32,155 bases of DNA from UBA2588 sp964343075. Its GTDB lineage: Bacteria; Chloroflexota; Dehalococcoidia; Lucifugimonadales; UBA3495. Shown piece after piece: positions 24,796-32,110 of the stretch. The stretch covers positions 1-32,155 of the forward strand of contig CAYFGT010000015.1 in NCBI GenBank assembly GCA_964343075.1, given 5' to 3'. A model generated the notes under the pieces. That model saw only the letters and a list, made by a program, of their open reading frames with translations, made no database searches and had not been told where the DNA came from. Positions within the stretch are counted from its first letter, which is position 1. Every line of letters begins with the position of its first letter. The position numbers were made by a program, and so were the translations under genes.

Positions 24796-26463
24796 ATGGC
24801 AGAAATAATGACAGGTAAGGTCGCATTATTAGAGATGCTTAAAGCAGAAGGAGTAACTCATATTTTTGGTAATCCGGGTACAAGTGAGGCACCCATAATA
24901 GACCTGCTTCCTGATTACCCTGAATTTACATATATTATGGCTTTACAAGAGAGCGTAGCAGTCGGAATGGGGGAGGCTTTTGCTAGAGCAATTCAACGTC
25001 CAGCTTTTGTGAGTTTGCACGTAGACAGTGGCTTAGCCAATGGAATTGCTCTCATGTTAGACGCTTTGAACTCTGGTACTCCAATGGTAGTGACATCCGC
25101 AAATTATGATATTAGAAAAGTGGTTGAAGGAACCACAGATTTAGCCGAACTTGTTAAACCAGTAACAAAATGGTCTATCCAATTAACTCATCCAGATCAA
25201 ATTCCTGGGGCGATTAGAAGAGCTTTCAATGAAGCTAATACTCACCCTAAAGGTCCTGTTTATATTGGCCTTACCGCTAACGCCCTAGAAGATTCAGCCG
25301 AAATGAACATAGTTCCTTCAAGTATCAGATCCGAGAAAATCAGGCCTGATTTGGATAGTATTAAGCAAGCTGGTGAAACTTTGGTTAATGCAGAAAACCC
25401 TGCCCTCATAGTGGGAGATAGAGTATCTGATGATGACGCTGTTGCTGAGGCGGTAGAGCTGGCGGAAAAACTAGGATTGCCAGTTTACCAATATAGAGGA
25501 GCGGAAGTATCATTTCCTACTACACATCCACAATATTTAGGGATAATGAACCTGAGAAGTAAAGGAAATAGAGAAACTATTAGGTCATGCGATACGGTAC
25601 TAGCTGTCGGATTGAATGCATTTGAAGAGCTGTTTTATTGGGGAGATGTGATTTTGGCTGAAGGTTCTACACTAATTCATATAGATTCTTCTGCGGTCAA
25701 CATAGGTAAATCTGAGCCCACACAGATAGGAATAATTTCTCATTGCAAGACAGCATTACACGATTTAAATGAGGACGTTTCTAATAGGCTTGGGCAACTG
25801 GATAGTGCTGTAATAGCTAACAGATTACAAAGAACGAAAGAAGAAAGAGCCTATAAGAACGACGCGTTTATTGCGAGTACCAAATCCAAATGGAACCATA
25901 AACCAATGTCTGTATCAAGAATGATGCACGAATTTGTATCTGGATTACCAGAAAATGCAGTGGTGGTGGATGACTCTATTAGTAATCGGGCGATAGTTAG
26001 GGAATATTTAAGAGGTACTAACAGGGGGGATATCTTAGGGTATAGAGGTCAATCTATAGGAGGTGGCATTGGAGTCACGATGGGAGCCCAGTGTGGATAT
26101 CCAGATAGGAAAGTCTTTGGTTTGATAGGGGATGGTTCAGCTATGATGACTGTCCAAGGGTTATGGACTGCGGTGAATGACAATATTCCTTGTGTTTTTG
26201 TGATTTTGAATAACGGTATGTACAGGGTATTAAAAGTAAACTTCAATATATATCAAGAAGAGATCTTAAATGTCGAGCCAGCCGGAGGAAGTTTGCCCTA
26301 TTCTGATTTTCCTACTCCTTTTGACATGGCATCTATAGCTCGTAGCATGGGTATGACGGCGGAGAAAATCACTGATCCGAATGAAGTTAAGGGAGCAGTC
26401 GAACGTGCTGCTAAAGCAGATGGCCCTGTACTACTAGATATAGTTATAGATGGAACTCTTTGA
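24796..26463 (+). CDS. TPP-dependent enzyme, benzoylformate decarboxylase-like
   Basis: A 555-residue enzyme of the acetolactate synthase/decarboxylase superfamily. GNPGTSE (25-31), Glu52 in ALQE (activates TPP) and His75 in SLH align with benzoylformate decarboxylase (BFD) GNPGSNE, LQE and His70. The C-terminal TPP/Mg motif runs from IGDGSAMMTVQGLW to FVILNN. Differences from BFD: Thr replaces Ser26, Val follows His75 where BFD has Ser, and no His is visible at the His281 region (ELFYWGD). It is therefore a relative with altered chemistry or substrate, probably a 2-oxoacid decarboxylase or lyase. It lies 47 bases after the serine hydrolase with a strong AGGAGG, as the fourth gene of the operon. 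Acetolactate synthase is disfavoured because no small subunit is present. Confidence 0.82.
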   Translation: MAEIMTGKVALLEMLKAEGVTHIFGNPGTSEAPIIDLLPDYPEFTYIMALQESVAVGMGEAFARAIQRPAFVSLHVDSGLANGIALMLDALNSGTPMVVTSANYDIRKVVEGTTDLAELVKPVTKWSIQLTHPDQIPGAIRRAFNEANTHPKGPVYIGLTANALEDSAEMNIVPSSIRSEKIRPDLDSIKQAGETLVNAENPALIVGDRVSDDDAVAEAVELAEKLGLPVYQYRGAEVSFPTTHPQYLGIMNLRSKGNRETIRSCDTVLAVGLNAFEELFYWGDVILAEGSTLIHIDSSAVNIGKSEPTQIGIISHCKTALHDLNEDVSNRLGQLDSAVIANRLQRTKEERAYKNDAFIASTKSKWNHKPMSVSRMMHEFVSGLPENAVVVDDSISNRAIVREYLRGTNRGDILGYRGQSIGGGIGVTMGAQCGYPDRKVFGLIGDGSAMMTVQGLWTAVNDNIPCVFVILNNGMYRVLKVNFNIYQEEILNVEPAGGSLPYSDFPTPFDMASIARSMGMTAEKITDPNEVKGAVERAAKADGPVLLDIVIDGTL

Positions 26464-26471
26464 AATAGGAG

Positions 26472-26687
26472 TTAGGTAGTTAACAGATCAACAATATTGG
26501 CCAATGCGCCAGAATTATCACTTTTGTAAAATTCGGTGTAACCGCACTTAGTACACGCAACAAATGTGAATTTACGATTTTGAACGTTGAATATTCTTGT
26601 CCAGAAGCCGCCTGCGACTCGGATGTTACCTTCGTCGTATGAGGTGTTCCTGCATTTATCACAGGCGTATGAAATTTGATGCTTCAT
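26472..26687 (-). CDS. Zinc-ribbon protein, DUF2082 family
   Basis: A 71-residue protein with two knuckles, CDKC near residue 9 and CTKCGYTEFY near 44, separated by GGFWTRIFNVQNRKF. This matches the DUF2082/COG3478 zinc-ribbon family, annotated as predicted nucleic-acid-binding but without known function. The family's FDxQN and CGYxExY positions are kept (FNVQN, CGYTEFY). It converges on the TPP enzyme with an 8-base gap and is transcribed divergently from threonine synthase. AAGG lies upstream of the ATG. Confidence 0.78.
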   Translation of the reverse strand: MKHQISYACDKCRNTSYDEGNIRVAGGFWTRIFNVQNRKFTFVACTKCGYTEFYKSDNSGALANIVDLLTT

Positions 26688-26705
26688 GGTAATTAACCTT
26701 GTGGG

Positions 26706-26711
26706 ATTATA
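26706..26711 (-). promoter_or_regulatory. -10 box upstream of zinc-ribbon gene
   Basis: A perfect TATAAT on the minus strand, within TATATATAATCC, 18 bases upstream of the ATG. The -35 region is not convincing. The resulting leader would be very short, just covering the AAGG ribosome site. Confidence 0.35.
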
Positions 26712-26720
26712 TATACCAAT

Positions 26721-26749
26721 TTGAATTCAGATCTTATTATAATGATAAT
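26721..26749 (+). promoter_or_regulatory. Promoter for threonine synthase gene
   Basis: TTGAAT (26721-26726) and GATAAT (26744-26749) are 17 bases apart, with a predicted start near 26756. The leader of about 48 bases is A-rich and contains no Shine-Dalgarno sequence before the ATG at 26804. Confidence 0.45.
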
Positions 26750-26803
26750 AGAATAGAGATAGTATAAAAAAATAACAAAAAAACACAGAAAATCTAAATT
26801 TTT

Positions 26804-27925
26804 ATGACAAAACTTGCCTCAACAATTCGTAAAGATTTCTCTTTTATTTGTTCACGTTGTTTCGGTGAATTTAAGCCGAGCATGGCTCGATTGGTTTGTG
26901 AGAACTGCAAAGGTCCTCTGGTGGTCAAATATCTAAACATATTTCAAAATGAAAATATGGAAAGCCCATTTGATTCTTGTGAAGGCTTCGTAAGTTTAGG
27001 AGAAGGTAATACTCCTATTGTTAAGATGGACAGATTGGCAGAACGTCTAAATATATCTGAAATTTTTGGGAAGTTAGAATGTTTGAACCCTACTGGTTCA
27101 TTTAAAGACAGAGGCACTGCGATGATGATTTCTTTAGCTAAAGCTTCTAAAGTCTCCAGTTTGGTTGAAGATTCCTCTGGAAACGCAGGATCATCAGTAG
27201 CTGCATATTGCAGTAAAGCTGGTATCACAGCACATATTTTTGTTCCGAAGTCTGCTCCGCAACCTAAACTGGATCAAATATCAGTGTATGGTGCGATAAC
27301 CCATAAAATTGATGGCACTAGAGAAATGGTAACCGAAGAGGCGAGCCAGTTTGTGGATCGGAATCGTCTTGTATATGGCGCTCACAAATTAAGCCCATAC
27401 TTTCTCGAAGGGACTAAAACATTTGCTTATGAATTGGTTAGACAAAATCAAGGGACATTACCGCAACATCTGATTATGCCTGTCGGCAATGGTAGTCTAT
27501 ATGTCGGAGCATGGTTAGGGTTTAAAGAAATGATCCAGAAAGGAATGATTGAGCGAGCCCCATTAATGCATGCTGTACAAGCAGAAAACGTCAGACCAAT
27601 AGTTAATGAGTTTAGTGGTCGAAATGTCGCCGAAACTGCTCTCCCAACTATTGCTGGTGGCATATCAGTTAGCAACCCCCCGAGATCAAAGCAAATTATA
27701 GATATACTCAAAGAGACAGGTGGTCAAGCAATTTCAGTTACTGAAAAGGCTATTTTGAAATGGCAAAAGATTGTGGCTCAAGATAATGGTATTTATTGTG
27801 AGCCTACGTCAGCTGCTGCTTTCGCTGGTCTTCATCAACTTACTCAGAACAGATTTATTGTGGAAAACGAATCGGCTTTAGTTGCTATTACGGGATTTGG
27901 GTTGAAGGATAATCTGTATATATAG
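26804..27925 (+). CDS. thrC: Threonine synthase (PLP-dependent)
   Basis: A 373-residue fold-type-II PLP enzyme. Cys16, Cys19, Cys32 and Cys35 form an N-terminal zinc ribbon common in bacterial and archaeal threonine synthases. LNPTGSFKDRG carries the PLP lysine Lys101. DSSGNAGSSVAAYC near 126 is the phosphate-contact loop, MPVGNGSLYVGAW near 224 is the glycine-rich cofactor loop, and CEPTSAAAFAGL near 345 is the C-terminal block. It converts O-phosphohomoserine to threonine. Homoserine kinase and dehydrogenase genes are not nearby, so it could instead be a threonine-synthase-like beta-eliminating enzyme working on another substrate. It has its own promoter and no visible Shine-Dalgarno sequence. 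Confidence 0.82.
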   Translation: MTKLASTIRKDFSFICSRCFGEFKPSMARLVCENCKGPLVVKYLNIFQNENMESPFDSCEGFVSLGEGNTPIVKMDRLAERLNISEIFGKLECLNPTGSFKDRGTAMMISLAKASKVSSLVEDSSGNAGSSVAAYCSKAGITAHIFVPKSAPQPKLDQISVYGAITHKIDGTREMVTEEASQFVDRNRLVYGAHKLSPYFLEGTKTFAYELVRQNQGTLPQHLIMPVGNGSLYVGAWLGFKEMIQKGMIERAPLMHAVQAENVRPIVNEFSGRNVAETALPTIAGGISVSNPPRSKQIIDILKETGGQAISVTEKAILKWQKIVAQDNGIYCEPTSAAAFAGLHQLTQNRFIVENESALVAITGFGLKDNLYI

Positions 27926-27958
27926 TTGGTTTATATGGTATGTATATCATGGCTGGTA

Positions 27959-27998
27959 CGATTGGGAATGATAAGTTAATATTCGTGCTTGCCAATCG
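27959..27998 (+). repeat. Inverted repeat in gap before monooxygenase-like gene
   Basis: CGATTGG (27959-27965) and CCAATCG (27992-27998) are perfect 7-base arms around 26 bases, which themselves contain GAAT/ATTC able to pair. It lies in the 110-base gap between thrC and the small monooxygenase-like gene. No U-run follows, so its role (operator or weak structure) is open. Confidence 0.3.
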
Positions 27999-28035
27999 AT
28001 GAAATAGCAAAAATAATGCTTGGGGAGGCTTTTAA

Positions 28036-28332
28036 ATGTACGGTACAATTTTTAATATTAAGGTGAAAACAGGTCACGAAGAGGCACTTTTAGACCTATT
28101 CAGACAATCTGACCGAGTGCCAGAAGGTATGGTAGCTTGGTTCTTGATGAATCCAGATGAAGAGAAAGATTGGGTAGGTGTGGCGATTTTTGAAAATAAA
28201 GAGGCTCATCTAGCTAATGCTAATAATCCTGAACAAGCCGCTCTTTTCACACAATTTATGGAACATGTTGAAGAAGAACCGACTTGGACAGATGGTACAT
28301 ACGTCATCGCTGAAATAGTTGGAGATAGGTAA
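28036..28332 (+). CDS. Antibiotic-biosynthesis-monooxygenase-like (ABM/dimeric alpha-beta barrel) protein
   Basis: A 98-residue single-domain protein beginning MYGTIFNIKVKTGHEEALLDLF. It continues with a helix and ends with an acidic region followed by a strand, TYVIAEIVG. This beta-alpha-beta pattern fits the dimeric ferredoxin-like ABM fold (PF03992). Such proteins are small oxygenases, isomerases or ligand binders, and no catalytic residue can be pointed to. GGGGAGG lies about 9 bases before the ATG. Its stop is only 2 bases from the stop of the convergent enolase-superfamily gene. Confidence 0.68.
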   Translation: MYGTIFNIKVKTGHEEALLDLFRQSDRVPEGMVAWFLMNPDEEKDWVGVAIFENKEAHLANANNPEQAALFTQFMEHVEEEPTWTDGTYVIAEIVGDR

Positions 28333-28334
28333 TA

Positions 28335-29375
28335 TTACTTGATGAGCCCTAACCCAGGTTCTTTAGGAGCTAGAACATAACCCTCTTCGATAGGTGGCAA
28401 CTTGTATTGAGCTGCAAATTCGTATCTTACCCAAGGGACTTCTTGCCAGGCAGTCATTGGTGAATTGAATCCCCATTGTATAGAAGCGTTTAAAGCCGGA
28501 CCTATTCTCATATTATGAGGAGATAAAGCAGTGTTATACAGCTCAGTGAGTCCGGTGATTCGTTTGGCAGCGGTTATGCCCCCGATTTTGGTGATTTCTG
28601 GTTGTAGGTAAGTCAATGCTTTGGACTGTAGAATTCGCTCGAAATTCTTTAGAGTATACTCATTTTCTCCCGCTGCTATTGGAACGTTTGCTTTCTCACC
28701 TACTTCTTTGATAGCTTCGTGGTCTCTCATAGGACGTACGGGCTCTTCATACCAGGTCACGTTCCCTTTGGCGAGTTCTTTACCGACTTCGATCGCTTCT
28801 AGTTTATTGAAATGTCCATTTACGTCTACCATTATTTTCAGATCTTGCCCGAATTCTCTTCTTATATTATGAACATGTACAGGGTCAAGTTCATGGAGTT
28901 TTATTGCAAAGAATCCGGCGTCCATTGCACGTTTGACTTCACTAAGCACGACTTCAGGATCGCGTAAAGCGGGTAGGCTAGCATATCCAGGTATGCGTTC
29001 ATGAACGGGGCCTCCCAGGAGCTGGCACACTGGGGTATTGAGCTGTTTACCTAGCAAATCCCAAAGGGCTATATCTATTCCAGACAATCCCATAAGAAAT
29101 ATCCCTTCATCTGCGTATCTATAACCATAGTCCCATAAGTCAAACCAATGTTTTTCAATCGTCTCAGGTGATTTGCCTATCAGTCGCGGAGCAAGTAGAT
29201 GTTTGATAACATCAGCGATTGGTAAAGATGTACTACCAGGGTTGTCTAAGCTCGGTATTCCCCACCATGCTTCACCTATCCCAGTGTGGCCTGAGTCAGA
29301 AGTGATGTATACCATGACTTGACTCATGTGGTTGAATGAGGGAATTTCTACTTGTATGTCTGTTATCTGGCTCAT
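28335..29375 (-). CDS. Mandelate racemase/muconate-lactonizing-type enolase superfamily enzyme
   Basis: A 346-residue enolase-superfamily enzyme. The N-terminal capping domain ends near residue 120, followed by the barrel. AIKLHEL near 160 has the KxH catalytic pair position. VDVNG near 190, WYEEP near 216 and AAGENEY near 241 give Asp, Glu, Glu metal ligands. TYLQPEITKIGG near 262 has Glu where Asp is usual, and SPHNMRIG near 291 carries the catalytic His of the mandelate racemase subgroup. Members abstract a proton alpha to a carboxylate, causing racemisation, dehydration or lactone opening; acid-sugar dehydration is equally possible. The gene lies 25 bases after the alpha/beta hydrolase gene on the same strand, probably co-transcribed with it. 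Confidence 0.87.
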   Translation of the reverse strand: MSQITDIQVEIPSFNHMSQVMVYITSDSGHTGIGEAWWGIPSLDNPGSTSLPIADVIKHLLAPRLIGKSPETIEKHWFDLWDYGYRYADEGIFLMGLSGIDIALWDLLGKQLNTPVCQLLGGPVHERIPGYASLPALRDPEVVLSEVKRAMDAGFFAIKLHELDPVHVHNIRREFGQDLKIMVDVNGHFNKLEAIEVGKELAKGNVTWYEEPVRPMRDHEAIKEVGEKANVPIAAGENEYTLKNFERILQSKALTYLQPEITKIGGITAAKRITGLTELYNTALSPHNMRIGPALNASIQWGFNSPMTAWQEVPWVRYEFAAQYKLPPIEEGYVLAPKEPGLGLIK

Positions 29376-29400
29376 GATATTAATACTTTTACCTAACTTA

Positions 29401-30147
29401 TTATTGGTGAGTAGACAAGAAAGTTCTCACTTGATTGATTGTGTCGGATTTAATGTCTTCCTGTTCTTTCCATGGATAGACTGTTATCTCTGCATTTGGA
29501 GCTAGTTCTCCGACTTCTATTGCTGCTTCATAAGAATGGGACGGTGTGTTATCTGGCATAACGAGTATCGGCGTAGCGCATGAACTTACAAAATCTCTAG
29601 ATACGCTATATACGAAATCGGAATTGGGCTCTATCCTGTATAGATTGTGTAAATAAGCATTACATTGCTCTAAATTTAAGTCCGGTCTATTTTTAAGAAG
29701 TTCTGGGGTCCATAGATCTTTCCCTGAGTCATACATTGAATCTGGGAAAGCGGCATTATGGCCTACCGGTTGACATAGCACGGCTGCTGTAATGCGTTCT
29801 GGAGCTTTCTCAATCAATTTTAGGGCGAAAGGCCCACCAATGCAGAACCCCATGAAACCGAATTTTTCAATTCCTAAGTGGGTCATTAAACCTAATTGAT
29901 CTTCTGCGAAGGCTCCCCATGGATCATCGACAGCTATAGGACCTTTTGATTGTCCGTCGTAGGCATTTCGTTGATCCATCGTAATACACCTAAAGTCGTT
30001 TTTGAATTCTTCCATTACATTTATTACTTGTGTTGGCCAGTTGCCCATGTGAGAATTCAGTCCACCCCCTGGGGTGAATAGAATTGGGAAGCCGGAACCT
30101 TCATCTCGATAGTGTATTTGGACATCGCAGTTCGTGTAAAATGGCAT
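29401..30147 (-). CDS. Alpha/beta hydrolase with Cys at the nucleophile elbow
   Basis: A 248-residue alpha/beta-hydrolase-fold protein. TPGGGLNSHMGNW near residue 25 is the oxyanion-loop region, CITMDQRNAYDGQS near 54 is the strand-4/helix motif, and GFCIGG (100-105) is the nucleophile elbow with Cys102 instead of Ser. A Cys elbow is known from dienelactone hydrolases. The acid is probably the Asp in VMPDNTPSHS near 212. No His is seen at the usual C-terminal place, and His in SHS may substitute. I believe the same elbow occurs in other members of this subfamily, but could not check. AGGAGG precedes the ATG. It is first of a pair with the enolase-superfamily gene and follows the tRNA genes on the same strand. 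Confidence 0.8.
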   Translation of the reverse strand: MPFYTNCDVQIHYRDEGSGFPILFTPGGGLNSHMGNWPTQVINVMEEFKNDFRCITMDQRNAYDGQSKGPIAVDDPWGAFAEDQLGLMTHLGIEKFGFMGFCIGGPFALKLIEKAPERITAAVLCQPVGHNAAFPDSMYDSGKDLWTPELLKNRPDLNLEQCNAYLHNLYRIEPNSDFVYSVSRDFVSSCATPILVMPDNTPSHSYEAAIEVGELAPNAEITVYPWKEQEDIKSDTINQVRTFLSTHQ

Positions 30148-30215
30148 ATCTTTCCTCCTCGCTTAGAGCGACTTAATTAAGCAATTTGTTTAGTAGTTTC
30201 TTTAAGAACATTGGC

Positions 30216-30302
30216 TGGTACCGAGGGAGGGACTCGAACCCACACGCCTTTAAAGGGCAACGGATTTTAAGTCCGCCGCGTCTACCATTCCGCCACCTCG
30301 GC
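30216..30302 (-). tRNA. tRNA-Leu (anticodon TAA)
   Basis: The minus strand reads GCCGAGG at the 5' end, pairing with CCTCGGT near the 3' end. The anticodon loop is CTTAAAA with anticodon TAA, there is a long variable arm of the class II type, a GGTTCGAGTCC T-arm, discriminator A and an encoded CCA (30216-30218). It is the last gene of a three-tRNA set, 23 bases from tRNA-Cys. Confidence 0.95.
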
Positions 30303-30325
30303 TTACATTAAATGGTGGGATACGT

Positions 30326-30402
30326 TGGAGGCGACGGGCGGATTCGAACCGCCGAATAGAGGTTTTGCAGACCTCCGCCTTAGACCACTTGGCTACGTCG
30401 CC
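30326..30402 (-). tRNA. tRNA-Cys (anticodon GCA)
   Basis: The minus strand has acceptor GGCGACG paired with CGTCGCC, anticodon loop CTGCAAA giving anticodon GCA, T-arm GGTTCGAATCC, and discriminator T (the U73 identity base of tRNA-Cys). A CCA is encoded at 30326-30328. It is the middle gene of the set, 13 bases after tRNA-Leu(GAG). Confidence 0.95.
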
Positions 30403-30415
30403 TGGATTGATCTCT

Positions 30416-30502
30416 TGGTGCCGAGAGCGGGACTTGAACCCACACGGGCTTGCGCCCACGGCCCCCTCAAGACCGCGTGTCTACCGATTCCACCACCTCG
30501 GC
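30416..30502 (-). tRNA. tRNA-Leu (anticodon GAG)
   Basis: The acceptor is GCCGAGG on the minus strand, paired with TCTCGGC. Anticodon stem CGGTC pairs with GGCCG (one G-U) around the loop TTGAGGG, giving GAG. There is a long GC-rich variable arm, T-arm GGTTCAAGTCC, discriminator A and an encoded CCA (30416-30418). It is first in the set, directly behind the promoter at 30516-30524. Confidence 0.94.
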
Positions 30503-30515
30503 CAACAGGACGCTA

Positions 30516-30524
30516 ATTATATCA
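30516..30524 (-). promoter_or_regulatory. Extended -10 promoter of the tRNA set
   Basis: The minus strand reads TGATATAAT, an exact extended -10 (TGnTATAAT), ending 14 bases before the first tRNA. The predicted start is near 30509. The -35 region (around 30539-30544) is poor, consistent with extended -10 promoters not needing one. Confidence 0.6.
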
Positions 30525-30529
30525 TAAGG

Positions 30530-30558
30530 TTTAAATAATTCGTACTTGAGACTATTAT
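30530..30558 (+). promoter_or_regulatory. Promoter for the 2H-like gene
   Basis: TTTAAA (30530-30535) and TATTAT (30553-30558) are 17 bases apart on the plus strand. The start is predicted near 30565, ahead of the AAGGAG and GAGGT ribosome-site candidates before the ATG at 30599. Confidence 0.4.
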
Positions 30559-30598
30559 AAGCTTACACAAAGTGAAAAAGGAGATTTAGAGGTAATAA

Positions 30599-31204
30599 AT
30601 GGCAGTTCGTTATAGTTTCATCTTGATACCTGATCCATCCTTCTTAAGGTTGATTCATACTTCTAGGCAAATTCTTTGTAATCAATTTGGTTGTTGGACG
30701 GCTGAAATGTTTATGATTCATGTACCTTTGATCAATTTCTTTCAATCAACACCTGAGGAAATAGAGTCTAATAAGGGATTGATAAATCAGATTGTCAATG
30801 ATGTCACCAACAAGAATTTGGTTTTGGTACCTACTGGAATCACTAAACAAACAGCAGAGACATCAGATCTTTATATAAATTGTACATACCCAAACGGGGA
30901 TAGCCCATTTGAAGGTATTAGAGAGAAACTAATCGAAGAATTAAAAATTGAACATTTTGATAATAAAGAAAAGGTTTTACAAATTCCTCTATTAGAGAAT
31001 TTTCAAGGTAGTAATACAGTTTTTGAAGAAGCTTTAGAGATGGCTACAGACTTGTTTGATAATTTTGGCTTGGATACGCCATTTGATGTTAAATCTTTGA
31101 ACTTGGTCAAATATCATTCTAGGACTGCTAGTGAAGAATGGGAACGCGAAAAATGGTGTAGTGATATCAGCTGGGATATACTGGAGTCGTTCAAATTGGG
31201 ATAA
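30599..31204 (+). CDS. Uncharacterised protein resembling 2'-5' RNA ligase/2H phosphoesterases
   Basis: A 201-residue soluble protein not recognised with certainty. The opening, SFILIPDPSFLRLI followed by FGCWTAEMFMIHVPLINFF near residues 30-48, resembles the first half of 2'-5' RNA ligase (LigT) folds, where HxT/S sits at the start of a strand. The second half has IPLLENF and LVKYHSR, with another His. Both His sites lack the Thr/Ser two positions on that defines the 2H catalytic motif (HVP and HSR here), so activity is doubtful. It lies 13 bases upstream of the isocitrate-lyase-family gene on the same strand, and GAGGT precedes the ATG. The call is a fold-level guess. Confidence 0.4.
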   Translation: MAVRYSFILIPDPSFLRLIHTSRQILCNQFGCWTAEMFMIHVPLINFFQSTPEEIESNKGLINQIVNDVTNKNLVLVPTGITKQTAETSDLYINCTYPNGDSPFEGIREKLIEELKIEHFDNKEKVLQIPLLENFQGSNTVFEEALEMATDLFDNFGLDTPFDVKSLNLVKYHSRTASEEWEREKWCSDISWDILESFKLG

Positions 31205-31217
31205 AGAGGTGAAATGC

Positions 31218-32072
31218 ATGAAAACTACTACAAAGCTTAGAAATTTACTGAAAGAAGATAAACTGATTGTAGCCCCATTTATATTGAATGCGCTCCATGC
31301 CAAAATCGCAGAAGAAGTGGGATTTGAGGCAGTGTATATGACAGGTTGTGGTACTGCCGCAGAACGAGGATTTACTGATGTTGGTTTGCTCACTATGACA
31401 GAAATGGTAGCTAACGCAAAATATATAGCTCAGGCGGTTGATATTCCCGTCATTTGTGATGCTGACACAGGGTATGGCAATCCAATTAATGTGAGACGAA
31501 CTGTCAGAGAATATGAAATGGCTGGGGTTGCTGGAATACATTTGGAGGATCAGGTTTTTCCTAAGAAATGCGGATTTTTTGAAGGGAAGCAAGTAATACC
31601 CATGGAAGAACATGTTCAGAAAATTAAAGCGGCATTAGACGCACGGACCGATCCAGATTTTGTAATCATAGCCAGATGTGATGCTTATGCAGTAACTGGA
31701 TGGGAAGATACTGTAAGACGTTGTAAAGCATATATAGAAGCGGGTGCAGACTTGGTGTTCGTTGATGGTATCAAATCTAAAGAAGATATAGATAAATATG
31801 CCACTGATTTGAAAGATATGCCAAGATTATATAACGGTGATCTTGCTTCCACTCAGGAAATGAACGAACTTGGATATAAAATCATGATTTGTGGTAGCAC
31901 AATTTGGTTGATATATCAGCAAGTAAAAGATGCTTTTAAAGAATTGAAATCAACAGGTAGGGTAGATCCTGAACGATATGGCACCAGATGGGATGTTGCT
32001 AGCTTAATGGGATTAGATGACATATATGAATTGGAACGTAAGTTTGGAACGGTCGAAGTGACAGCTGATTAA
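31218..32072 (+). CDS. Isocitrate lyase/PEP mutase family enzyme (methylisocitrate lyase-like)
   Basis: A 284-residue TIM-barrel enzyme. APFILNALHAKIAEEVGFEAVYMTG opens the barrel near residue 18, CDADTGYGN near 87 holds the Mg-binding Asp residues, and HLEDQVFPKKCGFFEGK near 117 is the active-site loop. The loop keeps KKCG with the catalytic Cys of isocitrate and 2-methylisocitrate lyases, but the usual next residue, His, is Phe. The family cleaves C-C or P-C bonds of 2-hydroxy or 2-oxo acids; a lyase giving pyruvate or glyoxylate plus a dicarboxylate is likely. The frame is open back to 31131, but that would overlap the upstream gene by 74 bases. The ATG at 31218 has AGAGGTG 6 bases before it and is chosen. 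A strong terminator follows 7 bases after the stop. Confidence 0.86.
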   Translation: MKTTTKLRNLLKEDKLIVAPFILNALHAKIAEEVGFEAVYMTGCGTAAERGFTDVGLLTMTEMVANAKYIAQAVDIPVICDADTGYGNPINVRRTVREYEMAGVAGIHLEDQVFPKKCGFFEGKQVIPMEEHVQKIKAALDARTDPDFVIIARCDAYAVTGWEDTVRRCKAYIEAGADLVFVDGIKSKEDIDKYATDLKDMPRLYNGDLASTQEMNELGYKIMICGSTIWLIYQQVKDAFKELKSTGRVDPERYGTRWDVASLMGLDDIYELERKFGTVEVTAD

Positions 32073-32079
32073 GTTTTAT

Positions 32080-32110
32080 ATACAGAGGGCAACAGCCCTC
32101 TGTATGATTT
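32080..32110. terminator. Strong bidirectional terminator
   Basis: A perfect 11-base stem (32080-32090 with 32095-32105) is capped by AACA. Downstream on the plus strand is GATTT; on the minus strand the flank is TATAAAACTT, so it can serve both converging genes. It follows the lyase stop by 7 bases. Confidence 0.8.

Noticed and set aside
24796..26463. Acetolactate synthase large subunit (ilvB)
   Set aside because: The N-terminal GNPGTSE and the SLH position fit benzoylformate-decarboxylase-like enzymes better, and no regulatory subunit or ilv genes are near.
30250..30516. Open frames on both strands over the tRNA region
   Set aside because: They lie across three clear tRNA genes; translation products are meaningless.
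31131..31217. Upstream extension of the isocitrate-lyase-family gene
   Set aside because: It would overlap the preceding gene by 74 bases and lacks family similarity; the ATG at 31218 has a good ribosome site.
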